Shown piece after piece: positions 15,462-24,146 of a DNA stretch of 42,226 bases (the first letter of the stretch is position 1; each line of letters begins with the position of its first letter). A program made the position numbers and the translations under genes. The notes beneath the pieces were generated by a model, which had not been told where the DNA came from, made no database searches, and saw nothing but the letters and a program-made list of their open reading frames with translations. Source of the stretch: Streptomyces viridochromogenes DSM 40736 (GTDB lineage: Bacteria > Actinomycetota > Actinomycetes > Streptomycetales > Streptomycetaceae); contig NZ_GG657757.1 of assembly GCF_000158955.1 (NCBI RefSeq), forward strand, positions 1,924,745-1,966,970, read 5' to 3'.

Positions 15462-15814
15462 GCGCCGCCCTCCATCCGGGACTTGATGGCCTCGGCCTTG
15501 GGGTCGAGCTTCGCGGCGGCGTGCCGCGAGTACCACCAGGCGATGAGGAACGTGGTGACGAACTGGGCGACGCCGAGGAGGAGGGCGACGTTGATGTTGC
15601 CGAACAGCTTGGTTCCCATGAAGCCGCCCGCGTAGTTCGACAGCAGGACGTACAGCAGGTACCAGGCGATGAAGGCGACGGTCAGCGGGAAGGCGAAGGA
15701 GCGGTACGAGCGGCGCAGTTCACCGAACTCCGCGCTCTCCTGCACCTCGGCGAACTCCTCGGGTGAGGGGAGTTTGTGTTGCTCTTTCGAGGGGGGCGGT
15801 GCATCGGTGGACAC
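15458..15814 (-). CDS. DUF485 membrane protein, ActP partner
   Basis: A 118-residue DUF485 protein with two transmembrane segments (SFAFPLTVAFIAWYLLYVLLSNYA and INVALLLGVAQFVTTFLIAWWY) separated by a short loop. Related YjcH-type proteins sit directly upstream of ActP-type acetate symporters, as here, with a four-base overlap. A role in assembly or regulation of the symporter is inferred. It is divergent from the first subtilase; the 254-bp gap 15815-16068 contains the palindrome GAACCGGTTC (about 15906-15915) and no gene. Confidence 0.88.
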   Translation of the reverse strand: MSTDAPPPSKEQHKLPSPEEFAEVQESAEFGELRRSYRSFAFPLTVAFIAWYLLYVLLSNYAGGFMGTKLFGNINVALLLGVAQFVTTFLIAWWYSRHAAAKLDPKAEAIKSRMEGGA

Positions 15815-16068
15815 GGAGAGTCTCCTCGTGACGACGGAAGCGGTTTGAACGGGGACGGAGGCGAGTGTCCTCGCGCTCCCTGCTCAACGTCACGGCGGCA
15901 CGCGAGAACCGGTTCAACGGCCGGGCTTTCTTTCCGAAGTCGTTTCGACAAAACGTTGCTGGCCAGCGAGAGCGCGGGATAGCTTCGCCCTGCACCACCC
16001 GTCATGTACCTGCCCGAGCACCACCTGTGCCTCGGGCCGGTTTCGTTTCCGGATGATGTGGAGACCCC

Positions 16069-17598
16069 ATGTCCCAGCTGCGTTCCAGACGCCGGCTCGC
16101 TCTCGCCGTGCCTGTCGTGCTGTCGCTGACGGCCTCGCTCGGCTTCCTGCCCGCCGCCGCGTCGGCGGCCCCGGCCGCGGAGCCGACCGCGCAGGCGGCG
16201 GACGCGCCGGAGCTGGCGTACGTCGTCAACACCAAGGTGGACCGTCGCACGATCGCGTCGGTGAAGAAGGCGATCGGCGCGGCCGGCGGCTCGGTCGTGG
16301 CCACGTACGAGCGGATAGGCGTGCTCGTCGTGCACTCCTCGAACGCCGGCTTCGCCCAGAAGATACGCACGGTGCGCGGGGTCCAGTCGGCGGGTGCGAC
16401 GCGGACCACGCCGCTGACCGCCGCGGGCACGACGCAGGAGGGGGCGGCGCAGTACCTGACGGCCGCCCAGGCCCAGCGCGTGGCGGCGGCCTCGGCGAAG
16501 GCGCCGGAGAGCGAGCCCCTCGAAGCGGACCAGTGGGACCTGCGCGCGATCGGCGCCGACCAGGCCGCGAAGATCAACCCGGGCAGCCGCAAGGTGACCG
16601 TCGCCGTGATCGACACCGGCGTGGACGACACCCACCCCGACATCGCCCCGAACTTCTCCGCGGCCCAGTCCGCCAACTGCGCGGGCGGCAAGCCCGACAC
16701 CACCGAGGGCGCCTGGCGGCCGTACACCGCCGAGGACTACCACGGCACGCACGTCGCCGGTGAGATAGCCGCCGCCCGCAACGGCATAGGTGTCTCCGGT
16801 GTGGCCCCCGGAGTGAAGGTCTCCAGCATCAACGTGACCGACCGGGCCAACGGACTCTTCTACCCGGAGAGCGTCGTGTGCGCCTTCGTGTTCGCCGCCG
16901 ACCACGGCGTCGAGATCACGAACAACAGCTACTACGTGGACCCGTGGCTGTACAACTGCATGGACGACCCGGACCAGCGGGCCATCGTCGACGCCGTCAA
17001 CAGGGCGCAGCTCTACGCCCAGAAGAAGGGCACGCTCAACGTCGCCGCGGCGGGCAACTCCAACCACGACCTGGACTCGGACGCGATCGTCGACGACTCC
17101 AGCCCGGACGACTCCACCCCCGCCCCGCGCACCATCGACCCGCACGAGTGCTTCGACGTGCCGAACCAGCTGCCGGGTGTCGTCACGGTGAGCGCGACCG
17201 GCGTGAACAGCCTCAAGTCGTACTACTCGTCGTACGGCGAGGGTGTCGTGGACGTCGCGGCGCCGGGCGGCGACAGGCGCTACCAGACGCCGGACACGCC
17301 CTCGAAGGACGGCCGCATCCTGTCCACCCTGCCGAACGGCGAGTACGGCTTCCTCCAGGGCACCTCGATGGCCGCGCCGCACGCCTCCGGGGTCGCCGCG
17401 CTGCTGAAGTCCAAGCACCCGTGGGCGTCTGCGGCCCAGCTCCAGGCGCTGCTGAAGGCACAGGCCGACCCGACCGCCTGCCCCTCGTCCTACGACCAGG
17501 ACGGCGACGGCACGCAGGACGCGGTGTGCAAGGGCGGCAAGCGCGTCAACGGCTTCTACGGGTACGGCATCGTCAACGCGCTGCGCGCGGTCAAGTGA
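16069..17598 (+). CDS. secreted S8 serine protease (subtilase) 1
   Basis: A 509-residue secreted subtilisin-family protease. The signal peptide (residues 1 to about 33, RSRRRLALAVPVVLSL then ASAAPA) is followed by an I9-like propeptide (about 48-118) and the catalytic domain. The triad is Asp182 (VIDTG), His225 (HGTHVAGE) and Ser433 (GTSMAAPH), with oxyanion Asn330. Cysteine pairs and a C-terminal DQDGDGTQD stretch, which may bind calcium, follow. GGAG precedes the ATG. A close paralogue lies 59 nt downstream in the same direction. Confidence 0.93.
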   Translation: MSQLRSRRRLALAVPVVLSLTASLGFLPAAASAAPAAEPTAQAADAPELAYVVNTKVDRRTIASVKKAIGAAGGSVVATYERIGVLVVHSSNAGFAQKIRTVRGVQSAGATRTTPLTAAGTTQEGAAQYLTAAQAQRVAAASAKAPESEPLEADQWDLRAIGADQAAKINPGSRKVTVAVIDTGVDDTHPDIAPNFSAAQSANCAGGKPDTTEGAWRPYTAEDYHGTHVAGEIAAARNGIGVSGVAPGVKVSSINVTDRANGLFYPESVVCAFVFAADHGVEITNNSYYVDPWLYNCMDDPDQRAIVDAVNRAQLYAQKKGTLNVAAAGNSNHDLDSDAIVDDSSPDDSTPAPRTIDPHECFDVPNQLPGVVTVSATGVNSLKSYYSSYGEGVVDVAAPGGDRRYQTPDTPSKDGRILSTLPNGEYGFLQGTSMAAPHASGVAALLKSKHPWASAAQLQALLKAQADPTACPSSYDQDGDGTQDAVCKGGKRVNGFYGYGIVNALRAVK

Positions 17599-17657
17599 GC
17601 CGTACTCCTGAGTCCTTCCGCAAAGTCCGCTCGTACCGCGAACGAACTGGAGACACC

Positions 17658-19178
17658 ATGACTGCGCCGCACGCGCGCTACCGGCGCGCCGTCGCGATCC
17701 CGGCCGGGATGGCCATGGCCACGGCCCTCGCGTTCCTGCCGAACACCGCGGCCACGGCCGCCGACCAGGCTCCCGCTGCGGTCTCCGCCGACGCGACCCC
17801 GCTCAGCTACGTCGTCAACGTGGGGCCGGGGCACGGCACTTCGGCGTCCGTGAAGAAGGCCGTCGGCAAGGCCGGCGGCACGATCGTGACGTCGTACGAC
17901 CAGATCGGCGTGATCGTCGCCCACTCCTCCAACCCCGCCTTCGCCCAGACCATGCGCACGGTGCGCGGGGTGCGGTCGGCGGGAGCCACCCGCACGGCGC
18001 CGCTGCCGTCGGCGGCGACGACCGACCTGGGCGCGCCGAAGGTGCTGAGCGCGGCCGAGGTCGCGAACGCCGGCGCGGCGGCCGGCCAGGACCCGCTGGA
18101 GTCCCTGCAGTGGGACCTGCCCGCCATCAAGGCGGACAGGGCGCACGAGAAGTCGCTGGGCAGCAAGAAGGTCACGGTCGCCGTGATCGACACCGGTGTG
18201 GACGACACCCACCCCGACATAGCGCCCAACTTCGACCGCAAGGCGTCGGTCAACTGTGTCTCGGGCAAGCCGGACACCGCCGACGGGGCCTGGCGGCCCG
18301 CTGCCTCGGAGAGCCCGCACGGCACGCATGTGGCGGGAGAGATAGCGGCCGCCAAGAACGGCGTCGGCATGACCGGTGTCGCGCCCGGCGTGAAGGTCTC
18401 CGGGATCAAGGTGTCCAACCCGGACGGCTTCTTCTACACGGAGGCCGTGGTGTGCGGCTTCATATGGGCGGCCGAGCACGGCGTCGACGTGACGAACAAC
18501 AGCTATTACACCGACCCCTGGTACTTCAACTGCAAGGACGACCCGGACCAGAAGGCGCTGGTGGAGGCCGTCACGCGGGCCTCGCGGTACGCGGAGAAGA
18601 AGGGCGCGGTCAACGTCGCGGCGGCCGGCAACGAGAACTACGACCTCGCCTCCGACGAGATCACCGACCCGTCGTCCCCGAACGACACCACGCCGGGCGA
18701 CCGCGTCGTCGACCCGTCGAAGTGCCTCGACATCCCGACGCAGCTGCCCGGTGTGGTCACGGTCGCGGCGACGGGCGCGAAGGGCATCAAGTCGTCCTTC
18801 TCCAACCACGGGCTGGGCGTGGTCGACATAGCCGCGCCGGGCGGCGACTCGACGGCCTACCAGAAGCCGGAGCCGCCGGCCACGAGCGGGCTGATCCTGG
18901 GCACGCTGCCGGGCGGCCGGTGGGGCTACATGGCCGGTACGTCGATGGCGTCCCCGCATGTCGCGGGCGTCGCCGCGCTCATCAAGTCGACGCACCCGTC
19001 CGCGTCCCCGGCCCGGGTCAAGGCCCTGCTGTACGCACAGGCCGACGCCACGCCGTGCACCGACCCGTACGACATCGACGCCGACGGCAAGGTCGACGCG
19101 GTGTGCGAGGGCTCGAAGAACCGCAACGGCTTCTACGGCCGGGGCATCGCGGACGCGCTGGACGCGGTGACCAAGTAG
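17658..19178 (+). CDS. secreted S8 serine protease (subtilase) 2
   Basis: A 506-residue paralogue of the gene just upstream, with the same order: signal peptide (residues 1 to about 36), I9-like propeptide and S8 domain. The triad is Asp178, His221 and Ser429 (GTSMASPH). The two proteins share long runs such as KVTVAVIDTGVDDTHPD, and their C-terminal DIDADGKVDAVCEGSKNRNGFYG repeats the pattern of the first. TGGAG precedes the ATG at 17658. The 59-bp spacing suggests one transcript and a tandem duplication. Both active sites are intact. Extracellular substrates are unknown. Confidence 0.93.
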   Translation: MTAPHARYRRAVAIPAGMAMATALAFLPNTAATAADQAPAAVSADATPLSYVVNVGPGHGTSASVKKAVGKAGGTIVTSYDQIGVIVAHSSNPAFAQTMRTVRGVRSAGATRTAPLPSAATTDLGAPKVLSAAEVANAGAAAGQDPLESLQWDLPAIKADRAHEKSLGSKKVTVAVIDTGVDDTHPDIAPNFDRKASVNCVSGKPDTADGAWRPAASESPHGTHVAGEIAAAKNGVGMTGVAPGVKVSGIKVSNPDGFFYTEAVVCGFIWAAEHGVDVTNNSYYTDPWYFNCKDDPDQKALVEAVTRASRYAEKKGAVNVAAAGNENYDLASDEITDPSSPNDTTPGDRVVDPSKCLDIPTQLPGVVTVAATGAKGIKSSFSNHGLGVVDIAAPGGDSTAYQKPEPPATSGLILGTLPGGRWGYMAGTSMASPHVAGVAALIKSTHPSASPARVKALLYAQADATPCTDPYDIDADGKVDAVCEGSKNRNGFYGRGIADALDAVTK

Positions 19179-19204
19179 AGCTCGTGTGAAGTGTGAAGAC
19201 GGTT

Positions 19205-19234
19205 CGGGCCGGGCGGGGGTACCCGCCCGGCCCG
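19205..19234 (+). terminator. hairpin terminator after the subtilases
   Basis: A perfect 13-bp stem, CGGGCCGGGCGGG with CCCGCCCGGCCCG, around GGTA. It begins 27 nt after the stop of the second subtilase. There is no T-tract. Confidence 0.7.
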
Positions 19235-19262
19235 CTGCGTTCCTGCGGCAGGATTCCTCGTC

Positions 19263-19793
19263 ATGGACGTGTACGAGGATCGGTCGACCTGGACAGCCGA
19301 ACCGGTGCGGCCGCGGTGGCAGTTGGCCCTGCGGTTCGCCGGGAGCGTGGTGTGGTTCCCGGTGGTGGCCGTGCTGTGGGTGGCGGTGGCGGCCGTGTTC
19401 ATCGTCGTCGGGATGTTCGCCGAGGTGATCACGGCTTTCAGCAGCACCCTCGAACGCGGCTACCTCAACGTGATGGGCGCGGTGCTGGACCGCGTGGGGG
19501 CGCTGGCCTCCTGGTGCGTGTCCTGGCCGGAGCTGCGTCATGAAGGTGACGCCGACTTCTACAAGGCGCGGGTGGACAAGGCGGTCGGGAGGTGGACCGC
19601 GCGGGCCTCGGCGCCGCGCAAGCCGAACATGCCGCCACCGCCGGTCGAGTGTGCGATACCCCTGCGGAAGTACCGCGGCGTCGGCGGCCGGTACGTCGCC
19701 GAGGTCGCGCTCGCGCAGGGGTGGGAGGTGCGGCCGACGAACGTGGGCAAGGAAGTGCGGCTGAAGTGGTCGGCCGCGTCGAAGACCGACTGA
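19263..19793 (+). CDS. membrane protein of unknown function
   Basis: A 176-residue protein with one long or two closely spaced hydrophobic segments (about residues 22-60, FAGSVVWFPVVAVLWVAVAA onward) and a basic, soluble C-terminal region of about 100 residues ending VEVRPTNVGKEVRLKWSA-like. I do not recognise a domain. The C-terminal part (YRGVGGRYVAEVALAQGWEV) looks like a small folded domain. The ATG is close after the preceding terminator. It lies 52 nt before the CopD-like gene on the same strand. Confidence 0.7.
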   Translation: MDVYEDRSTWTAEPVRPRWQLALRFAGSVVWFPVVAVLWVAVAAVFIVVGMFAEVITAFSSTLERGYLNVMGAVLDRVGALASWCVSWPELRHEGDADFYKARVDKAVGRWTARASAPRKPNMPPPPVECAIPLRKYRGVGGRYVAEVALAQGWEVRPTNVGKEVRLKWSAASKTD

Positions 19794-19845
19794 GTTCGTC
19801 CTCCCGGACTTGCCCGCCGATGTGAAGGCTGGTGAAGATCCTGGG

Positions 19846-20886
19846 GTGACCTCGACAAGACCCACCCCCGGGGCGGCCGGCACGCACGGGCCCGTACGGC
19901 CCACCGGTGCGGGCCGGTCCGTCGCCCTCCTGGTACTGGTGACGCTGGCCGCGCTGATCCCGCTGTTCGGCCCGTCCACCGCGCTGCACGGCACCGGGGA
20001 GGCCGCCGCGCCCGGCTCCGGGGGCATAGCCCTGCTGCGTACGGTGCTGTTCGCCGCGCTGTGCCTGCCGATCGGCGAGCTGTTCGTGAACCGGCTGGCG
20101 CGCTCCGTGCCGGGTGCTCCGGAGAAGCCCGCTGACGGGCGTCACCCGCCCGTTCCCCGCGGTTGGTCGCCCTTCGCGGCCGGTGCGGGCTTCGTCGCCG
20201 CTCTCGGGCTCGCCTCGGTCGTGGCCACCGGCAATCTCGTCCCGGGCGGCCTGTCGGACATCGACGTCGGCGGGCTCTACGCGTCCCGGGACGGCAAGCT
20301 CGCCCTGATCGAGGTCAACGCGTTCCTCGTGGCGGGGCTGTGCGCGGTGTCGCGCCGGCCCGGCACGCAGATCTGGCCGCTGGCCGCCGTCGTCGTGGCG
20401 GAGGCCCTGCGCGCGCACCCCACGACCGAGCACGGTCCGCTGACCGGTTCGGCGCTGACGCTGGTGCATCTGGCCTGCGCGGCGCTGTGGGTGGGCGGCC
20501 TGCTGCACGCGCTGCGGACCCTGCGGCTGTGGAACGGCCGGTACGGCACACAGGCCGGCGCCGCCCTGCTGGGCCTCTACGCGCGCGTGGCGGCCGTGCT
20601 GCTCGCCGCCATCACCGCGACCGGCGTGTGGAGTTCACTGCGCCGGATGCCGCCGGAGACGATCCTGGAGCAGCTGACGGCGACGGCCTACGGGCGGGCC
20701 CTGCTCGCCAAGGCGCTCCTCACGGCCGTCGTCGCCGGCCTCGCCCTGTGGGCCCGTCAGCGGCTGCGCCGGGCCGCCGATCCGCTGACGGCCTGTGCGC
20801 CGGCCCGGGCGGAGGTCGTCGCGCTGGGCCTGGTGGTCGCGGTGTCCGGGCTGCTGACGGCTCTTCCGGCGCCGATCCGCTGGTGA
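19846..20886 (+). CDS. CopD-family integral membrane protein
   Basis: A membrane protein of about 346 residues with 7-8 transmembrane segments. The segment LTLVHLACAALWVGGLLHALR and the following helices resemble the CopD copper-resistance/uptake domain, whose conserved histidine-tryptophan pattern is HLxxxxxWxGG. A copper role is family inference; no CopC domain is present. I prefer the GTG at 19846 (VTSTRPTPGAAG). A TTG at 19810 and a GTG at 19822 are also in frame, and none has a clear ribosome-binding site. It converges, with a gap of three bases, on the lysoplasmalogenase gene. Confidence 0.72.
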   Translation: MTSTRPTPGAAGTHGPVRPTGAGRSVALLVLVTLAALIPLFGPSTALHGTGEAAAPGSGGIALLRTVLFAALCLPIGELFVNRLARSVPGAPEKPADGRHPPVPRGWSPFAAGAGFVAALGLASVVATGNLVPGGLSDIDVGGLYASRDGKLALIEVNAFLVAGLCAVSRRPGTQIWPLAAVVVAEALRAHPTTEHGPLTGSALTLVHLACAALWVGGLLHALRTLRLWNGRYGTQAGAALLGLYARVAAVLLAAITATGVWSSLRRMPPETILEQLTATAYGRALLAKALLTAVVAGLALWARQRLRRAADPLTACAPARAEVVALGLVVAVSGLLTALPAPIRW

Positions 20887-20889
20887 GTC

Positions 20890-21570
20890 TCAGGCGGCGC
20901 GCATCTCGCCGTACGTCGCGGCCGGTGCCCGGCGGGCGTTGAGCGCGCCGAGCGTGCCGAGGACGAGCAGGATCTGCGCCGCGATGTACGTGAGCATGAT
21001 CCAGAAGTCCGGCCTCGGTGGCTGCGGCCATTCGGCGACGCCGGTCGCGATGAGCGTGTCGGAGAGCAGGAACAGGGCGCCGCCGAGTCCGGTGAAGAGG
21101 CCGAGCCGGATGGCGGCGCCGTACGCCATGGCCGTGAGCAGGAGGCTGTACGCGGCGACGGGCACGCGCAGGTCCGCGGGCAGGTCCGGCCTCAGCAGCG
21201 CGACCGTCGTGACGAGGGCGGTGGCGTAGCCGAGGGCGAGCAGGCCCGCACGCGCGCGTGGGACCGCGTACCGGCTGCCGTTCCTCACGAACAGGACGAG
21301 GTAGCAGACGTGTCCCGCCGCGAAGCAGGCCATGCCGGCGAGGAAGGCCGGTTCGGCGTCGGACAGCAGCAGGACGTCCCCGCCCCAGCCGAAGAGGAGA
21401 GCGGCCAGGAGCGGCCGGGGTGCGCGGCGCAGGGCGGCCCAGGCGGCCAGGAGCGGCATCAGCGACGGCTTGGCGACGACGTGCCCGGGCTCGAAGCCGG
21501 CCGCGAGCGAGAGGAGGTCGGTGGCGACGGCCAGGCCGAGGGCGAGGAGGAGCACGCGGGAGAGGTTCAC
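20890..21570 (-). CDS. lysoplasmalogenase (YhhN/TMEM86 family)
   Basis: A 226-residue YhhN-family integral membrane protein with about eight transmembrane helices. It contains the family block AKPSLMPLL near the start and the GWGGDVLLLSD and FAAGHVCYLVLF segments, whose Asp and His are candidate catalytic residues. Characterised members (mammalian TMEM86 and a Legionella protein) hydrolyse the vinyl-ether bond of lysoplasmalogens. The GTG start overlaps the stop of the sterol-desaturase-family gene by GTGA, so the two are coupled. The substrate in this organism is unproven. Confidence 0.85.
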   Translation of the reverse strand: MNLSRVLLLALGLAVATDLLSLAAGFEPGHVVAKPSLMPLLAAWAALRRAPRPLLAALLFGWGGDVLLLSDAEPAFLAGMACFAAGHVCYLVLFVRNGSRYAVPRARAGLLALGYATALVTTVALLRPDLPADLRVPVAAYSLLLTAMAYGAAIRLGLFTGLGGALFLLSDTLIATGVAEWPQPPRPDFWIMLTYIAAQILLVLGTLGALNARRAPAATYGEMRAA

Positions 21571-22511
21571 GCCGACGTGCTCTCACCGACCGGCGCGCTG
21601 CCACCGACCGGCGTGCCCCCACCGACCGGCGTGCTCTCCACCACCGGCGAAGCCGCCGGTGACGCGACCTCTGCCCTGGCCGGGGCCGGGCCCCATCCCG
21701 GCCCCCGGAACACCCGTCCGGCGCGCTCGCGCCAGTCGCGGGCCGCCCTCAGGTCCTTGGCGATGGACACGTACTCGTGTGTGGCCACCTTGAGCGGGTT
21801 GTACGTGTCGATGTTCTTGGTCAGCCCGTACACCGGCCGTGTGGTCTCGGCGACGAACGATCCGAACAGCCGGTCCCAGACGATGAGGATGCCGCCGAAG
21901 TTGCGGTCGAGGTAGCCACCCTGGGAGGCGTGGTGGACCCGGTGGTGCGAAGGGGTGTTGAGGACGAACTCGAACCAGCGGGGCATCTTGTCGATCCGCT
22001 CGGTGTGGATCCAGAACTGGTAGACGAGGTTCGCGGAGGAGCAGAACGCCAGCGCGGCCGGGTGCACGCCGGCGGCGATGAGGGGGAGGTAGAAGGGCCA
22101 CACGGTCAGGGACGTCCAGGGCTGGCGCAGCGCGGTGGTGAAGTTGAACTTCCGGCTGGAGTGGTGGACGACGTGGCAGGCCCACAGGATGCGGATGACG
22201 TGGTGGCCGCGGTGGGACCAGTAGTAGAAGAAGTCCTGCGCGAGCAGCATCAGCGGGACGGTCCACCACAGGACGGGCACGCGCAGGGGCGTGAGTTCGT
22301 AGACGGCCGTGTAGACGGCGACGATCGGGATCTTCCAGAGGAAGTCGAAGACGAGGCTCCCGAGCCCCATGCCGACGCTCGTCGCGGCGTCCTTCGCCTC
22401 GTAGCCCTCCGCGTCCTCGTCGGGGTGGAGACGGCAGCTCACCATCTCGACCACGGTGAGCAGCACGAAGGCGGGTATCGACCACAGCACGACATCGGGC
22501 AGGTTCGGCAT
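21567..22511 (-). CDS. sterol desaturase/fatty acid hydroxylase-family enzyme
   Basis: A 314-residue di-iron membrane oxygenase of the fatty acid hydroxylase superfamily. The histidine clusters are SHRGHH (His100, His103, His104), HVVHH (His113, His116, His117) and SHHRVHH (His189, His190, His193, His194), set among four hydrophobic segments. Related enzymes include sterol desaturases, carotenoid hydroxylases and alkylglycerol monooxygenase. The C-terminus is unusual: a hexapeptide repeat, roughly (S/G)(T/A)PVG(G/E), encoded by an 18-bp tandem repeat. Coupling to a lysoplasmalogenase favours an ether-lipid or related lipid substrate over a sterol. Confidence 0.87.
   Translation of the reverse strand: MPNLPDVVLWSIPAFVLLTVVEMVSCRLHPDEDAEGYEAKDAATSVGMGLGSLVFDFLWKIPIVAVYTAVYELTPLRVPVLWWTVPLMLLAQDFFYYWSHRGHHVIRILWACHVVHHSSRKFNFTTALRQPWTSLTVWPFYLPLIAAGVHPAALAFCSSANLVYQFWIHTERIDKMPRWFEFVLNTPSHHRVHHASQGGYLDRNFGGILIVWDRLFGSFVAETTRPVYGLTKNIDTYNPLKVATHEYVSIAKDLRAARDWRERAGRVFRGPGWGPAPARAEVASPAASPVVESTPVGGGTPVGGSAPVGESTSA
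21585..21650. repeat. 18-bp minisatellite inside the desaturase gene
   Basis: ACCGACCGGCG recurs at 21585, 21603 and 21621, with a shortened copy (ACCACCGGCG) at 21639, giving an 18-bp period. It encodes the Pro-Val-Gly hexapeptide repeats at the C-terminus. Confidence 0.8.
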
Positions 22512-22567
22512 GCATGCACCGTAGGACCGCTGTCGTGCCCCGACTAGACGTTGTTACCCACAAGTAT

Positions 22568-22578
22568 TACCGACGGTA
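22568..22578. promoter_or_regulatory. possible operator, desaturase-exonuclease gap
   Basis: The inverted repeat TACC-GAC-GGTA lies in an AT-richer island (about 22540-22580) upstream of the desaturase gene. The 251-bp gap 22512-22762 otherwise shows no gene. Low support. Confidence 0.2.
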
Positions 22579-22762
22579 CGCGCTTGCTTCTTGGCGATCT
22601 CCGCCAATCGCCCGGGGCCGGCGGCGGAGCACCTGAGCACCGATCAGACGTACGCCTCTCGAACGGACAGACCGGACAAGATGCCTGAGGGGGCGTCGGA
22701 AGGGACGGGCGGGCGCCCCTGGCGGACGGCGGTGTCAGTCGTGGCCCGTATCCTCAGGGACC

Positions 22763-23755
22763 ATGCTCGAAGACCTGACGACCGCAGCGCTCTCTTCCAC
22801 ATCGTGGCCGACCGCGTATCCCAAGGGATATGCGGTCGTTGACGTGGAGACCACGGGTCTGGCCCGGGACGACCGCATCATCTCCGCGGCCGTCTACCGG
22901 CTGGACGCGCGCGGTGAGGTCGAGGACCACTGGTACACGATGGTCAACCCGGAGCGGGACCCCGGCCCCGTGTGGATCCACGGACTGACGAGCGAGGCAC
23001 TTGAGGGCGCGCCCCTCTTCCAGGACATCGCCGAGGAGTTCACGACGCGGTTGGAGGGGCGTGTGCTCGTCGCGCACAACGCCGTCTTCGACTGGCAGAT
23101 GATCGCCCGGGAGTACGCGCGCGCCCAGCGCGAGGTTCCGGTGCGGCAGCGGCTGTGCACCATCGCGCTCTCCAAAGAGCTCGGACTGCCGCTGCCCAAC
23201 CACAAGCTGGAGTCCCTCGCCGCGCACTACGGCGTCGTCCAGCGGCGGGCGCACCACGCGCTGGACGACGCGCGCGTCCTGGCGGAGGCGTTCCAGCCGA
23301 GCCTGCGTGCCGCGGCGGCGGGCGGCGTACGCCTGCCGCTGCTCGAGTGCCGGCCGCTGACGGAGTGGTCCGACCGCCCCGCCACGCCCCGGATCGGACA
23401 GCAGGCGGGCTACGGCGGATACCGCCCGACGAGTTGGCGCCCCTCCCGGAAGCGGCCCGCGTGCCCCTACCCCAACCCGGGGCGGTACGAGCCGGGCGGG
23501 CGGCTCAAGCAGGGCATGCGGGTCGCCTTCTCGGGTGACACCTCGACCGAGCGGGAACTGCTGGAGGACCGGGCCACCGACGCCGGGCTGCACGTCGCCA
23601 CCAGCCTGTCCCGGCTGACCAGCCTGCTCGTCACGAACGACCCGGACTCGGGCACGTCCAAGGTGGTCAAGGCCCGGCAGTTCGGCACGCCGGTCGTGGA
23701 CGAGGCGGCGTTCGGGCAGCTCCTCGCGGATGTGGAGCCGGCCTCGGAGGGGTGA
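22763..23755 (+). CDS. DEDDh 3'-5' exonuclease with BRCT domain
   Basis: A 330-residue exonuclease of the DNA polymerase III epsilon type. The DEDDh motifs are Asp27/Glu29 (VVDVETTGL), Asp110 (VAHNAVFDW), and His164 with Asp169 (HHALDDARV). A C-terminal BRCT-like domain covers about residues 248-328 (LKQGMRVAFSGDTSTERELLEDRATDAG, TSLLVTNDPDSGTSKVVKARQFG). The fusion suggests a repair nuclease guided by protein or DNA-end contacts, rather than the replicative proofreader. A 251-bp gap separates it from the divergent desaturase gene. Confidence 0.9.
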   Translation: MLEDLTTAALSSTSWPTAYPKGYAVVDVETTGLARDDRIISAAVYRLDARGEVEDHWYTMVNPERDPGPVWIHGLTSEALEGAPLFQDIAEEFTTRLEGRVLVAHNAVFDWQMIAREYARAQREVPVRQRLCTIALSKELGLPLPNHKLESLAAHYGVVQRRAHHALDDARVLAEAFQPSLRAAAAGGVRLPLLECRPLTEWSDRPATPRIGQQAGYGGYRPTSWRPSRKRPACPYPNPGRYEPGGRLKQGMRVAFSGDTSTERELLEDRATDAGLHVATSLSRLTSLLVTNDPDSGTSKVVKARQFGTPVVDEAAFGQLLADVEPASEG

Positions 23756-23863
23756 CCGGACCGGGCGAGGCGACGCCGGGGCGACCGTACGGACGGGTGA
23801 TTGGCGGGCGACTCGCCCGGTGACCGCTCGCCCGGGCCACGGCGACGGCTCACCCTGTGGCCC

Positions 23864-24097
23864 ATGGCGACCTGTGAGGTATGTGGCAATCAGTACGGAA
23901 TGACCTTCGAGGTGCACGCGCAGGGGGCGGTGCACGTCTTCGACTGCTTCGCCTGCGCGATCCACCGCATGGCCCCGATCTGCGAGCACTGCCGGGTACA
24001 GATCATCGGCCAGGGCGTCGACGTCGACGGCCACTGGTACTGCGGTGCCCACTGCGCCCGCGCGGAGGGAAAGGTGGGAATTGTCGACAAGGTATAA
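23864..24097 (+). CDS. LIM-like Cys/His mini protein
   Basis: A 77-residue protein in which most Cys and His residues are arranged as two zinc-finger-like units: Cys4-x2-Cys7 with Cys31-x2-His34, and Cys40-x2-Cys43 with Cys60-x2-His63 or Cys64. This spacing is like a LIM domain; an older metallothionein label for homologues is possible but the layout suggests structural zinc sites. The ATG at 23864 (MATCEVCGNQYG) is the likely start; the upstream extension to 23801 is Arg/Pro-rich. It lies 49 nt before SURF1. Function unknown. Confidence 0.75.
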   Translation: MATCEVCGNQYGMTFEVHAQGAVHVFDCFACAIHRMAPICEHCRVQIIGQGVDVDGHWYCGAHCARAEGKVGIVDKV

Positions 24098-24146
24098 ACC
24101 CGTACCCGCCTGAATGCACCCCGCGACCCGGTTGTACGGTCGTGGG

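Noticed and set aside
13839..15635. 598-residue forward ORF over the symporter gene
   Set aside because: Low-complexity Gly/Asp/Arg text typical of antisense frames in high-GC DNA. The reverse-strand symporter and DUF485 genes account for the region.
22591..22842. Forward ORF of 83 residues upstream of the exonuclease
   Set aside because: No ribosome-binding site, no recognisable domain, and it overlaps the well-supported exonuclease start.
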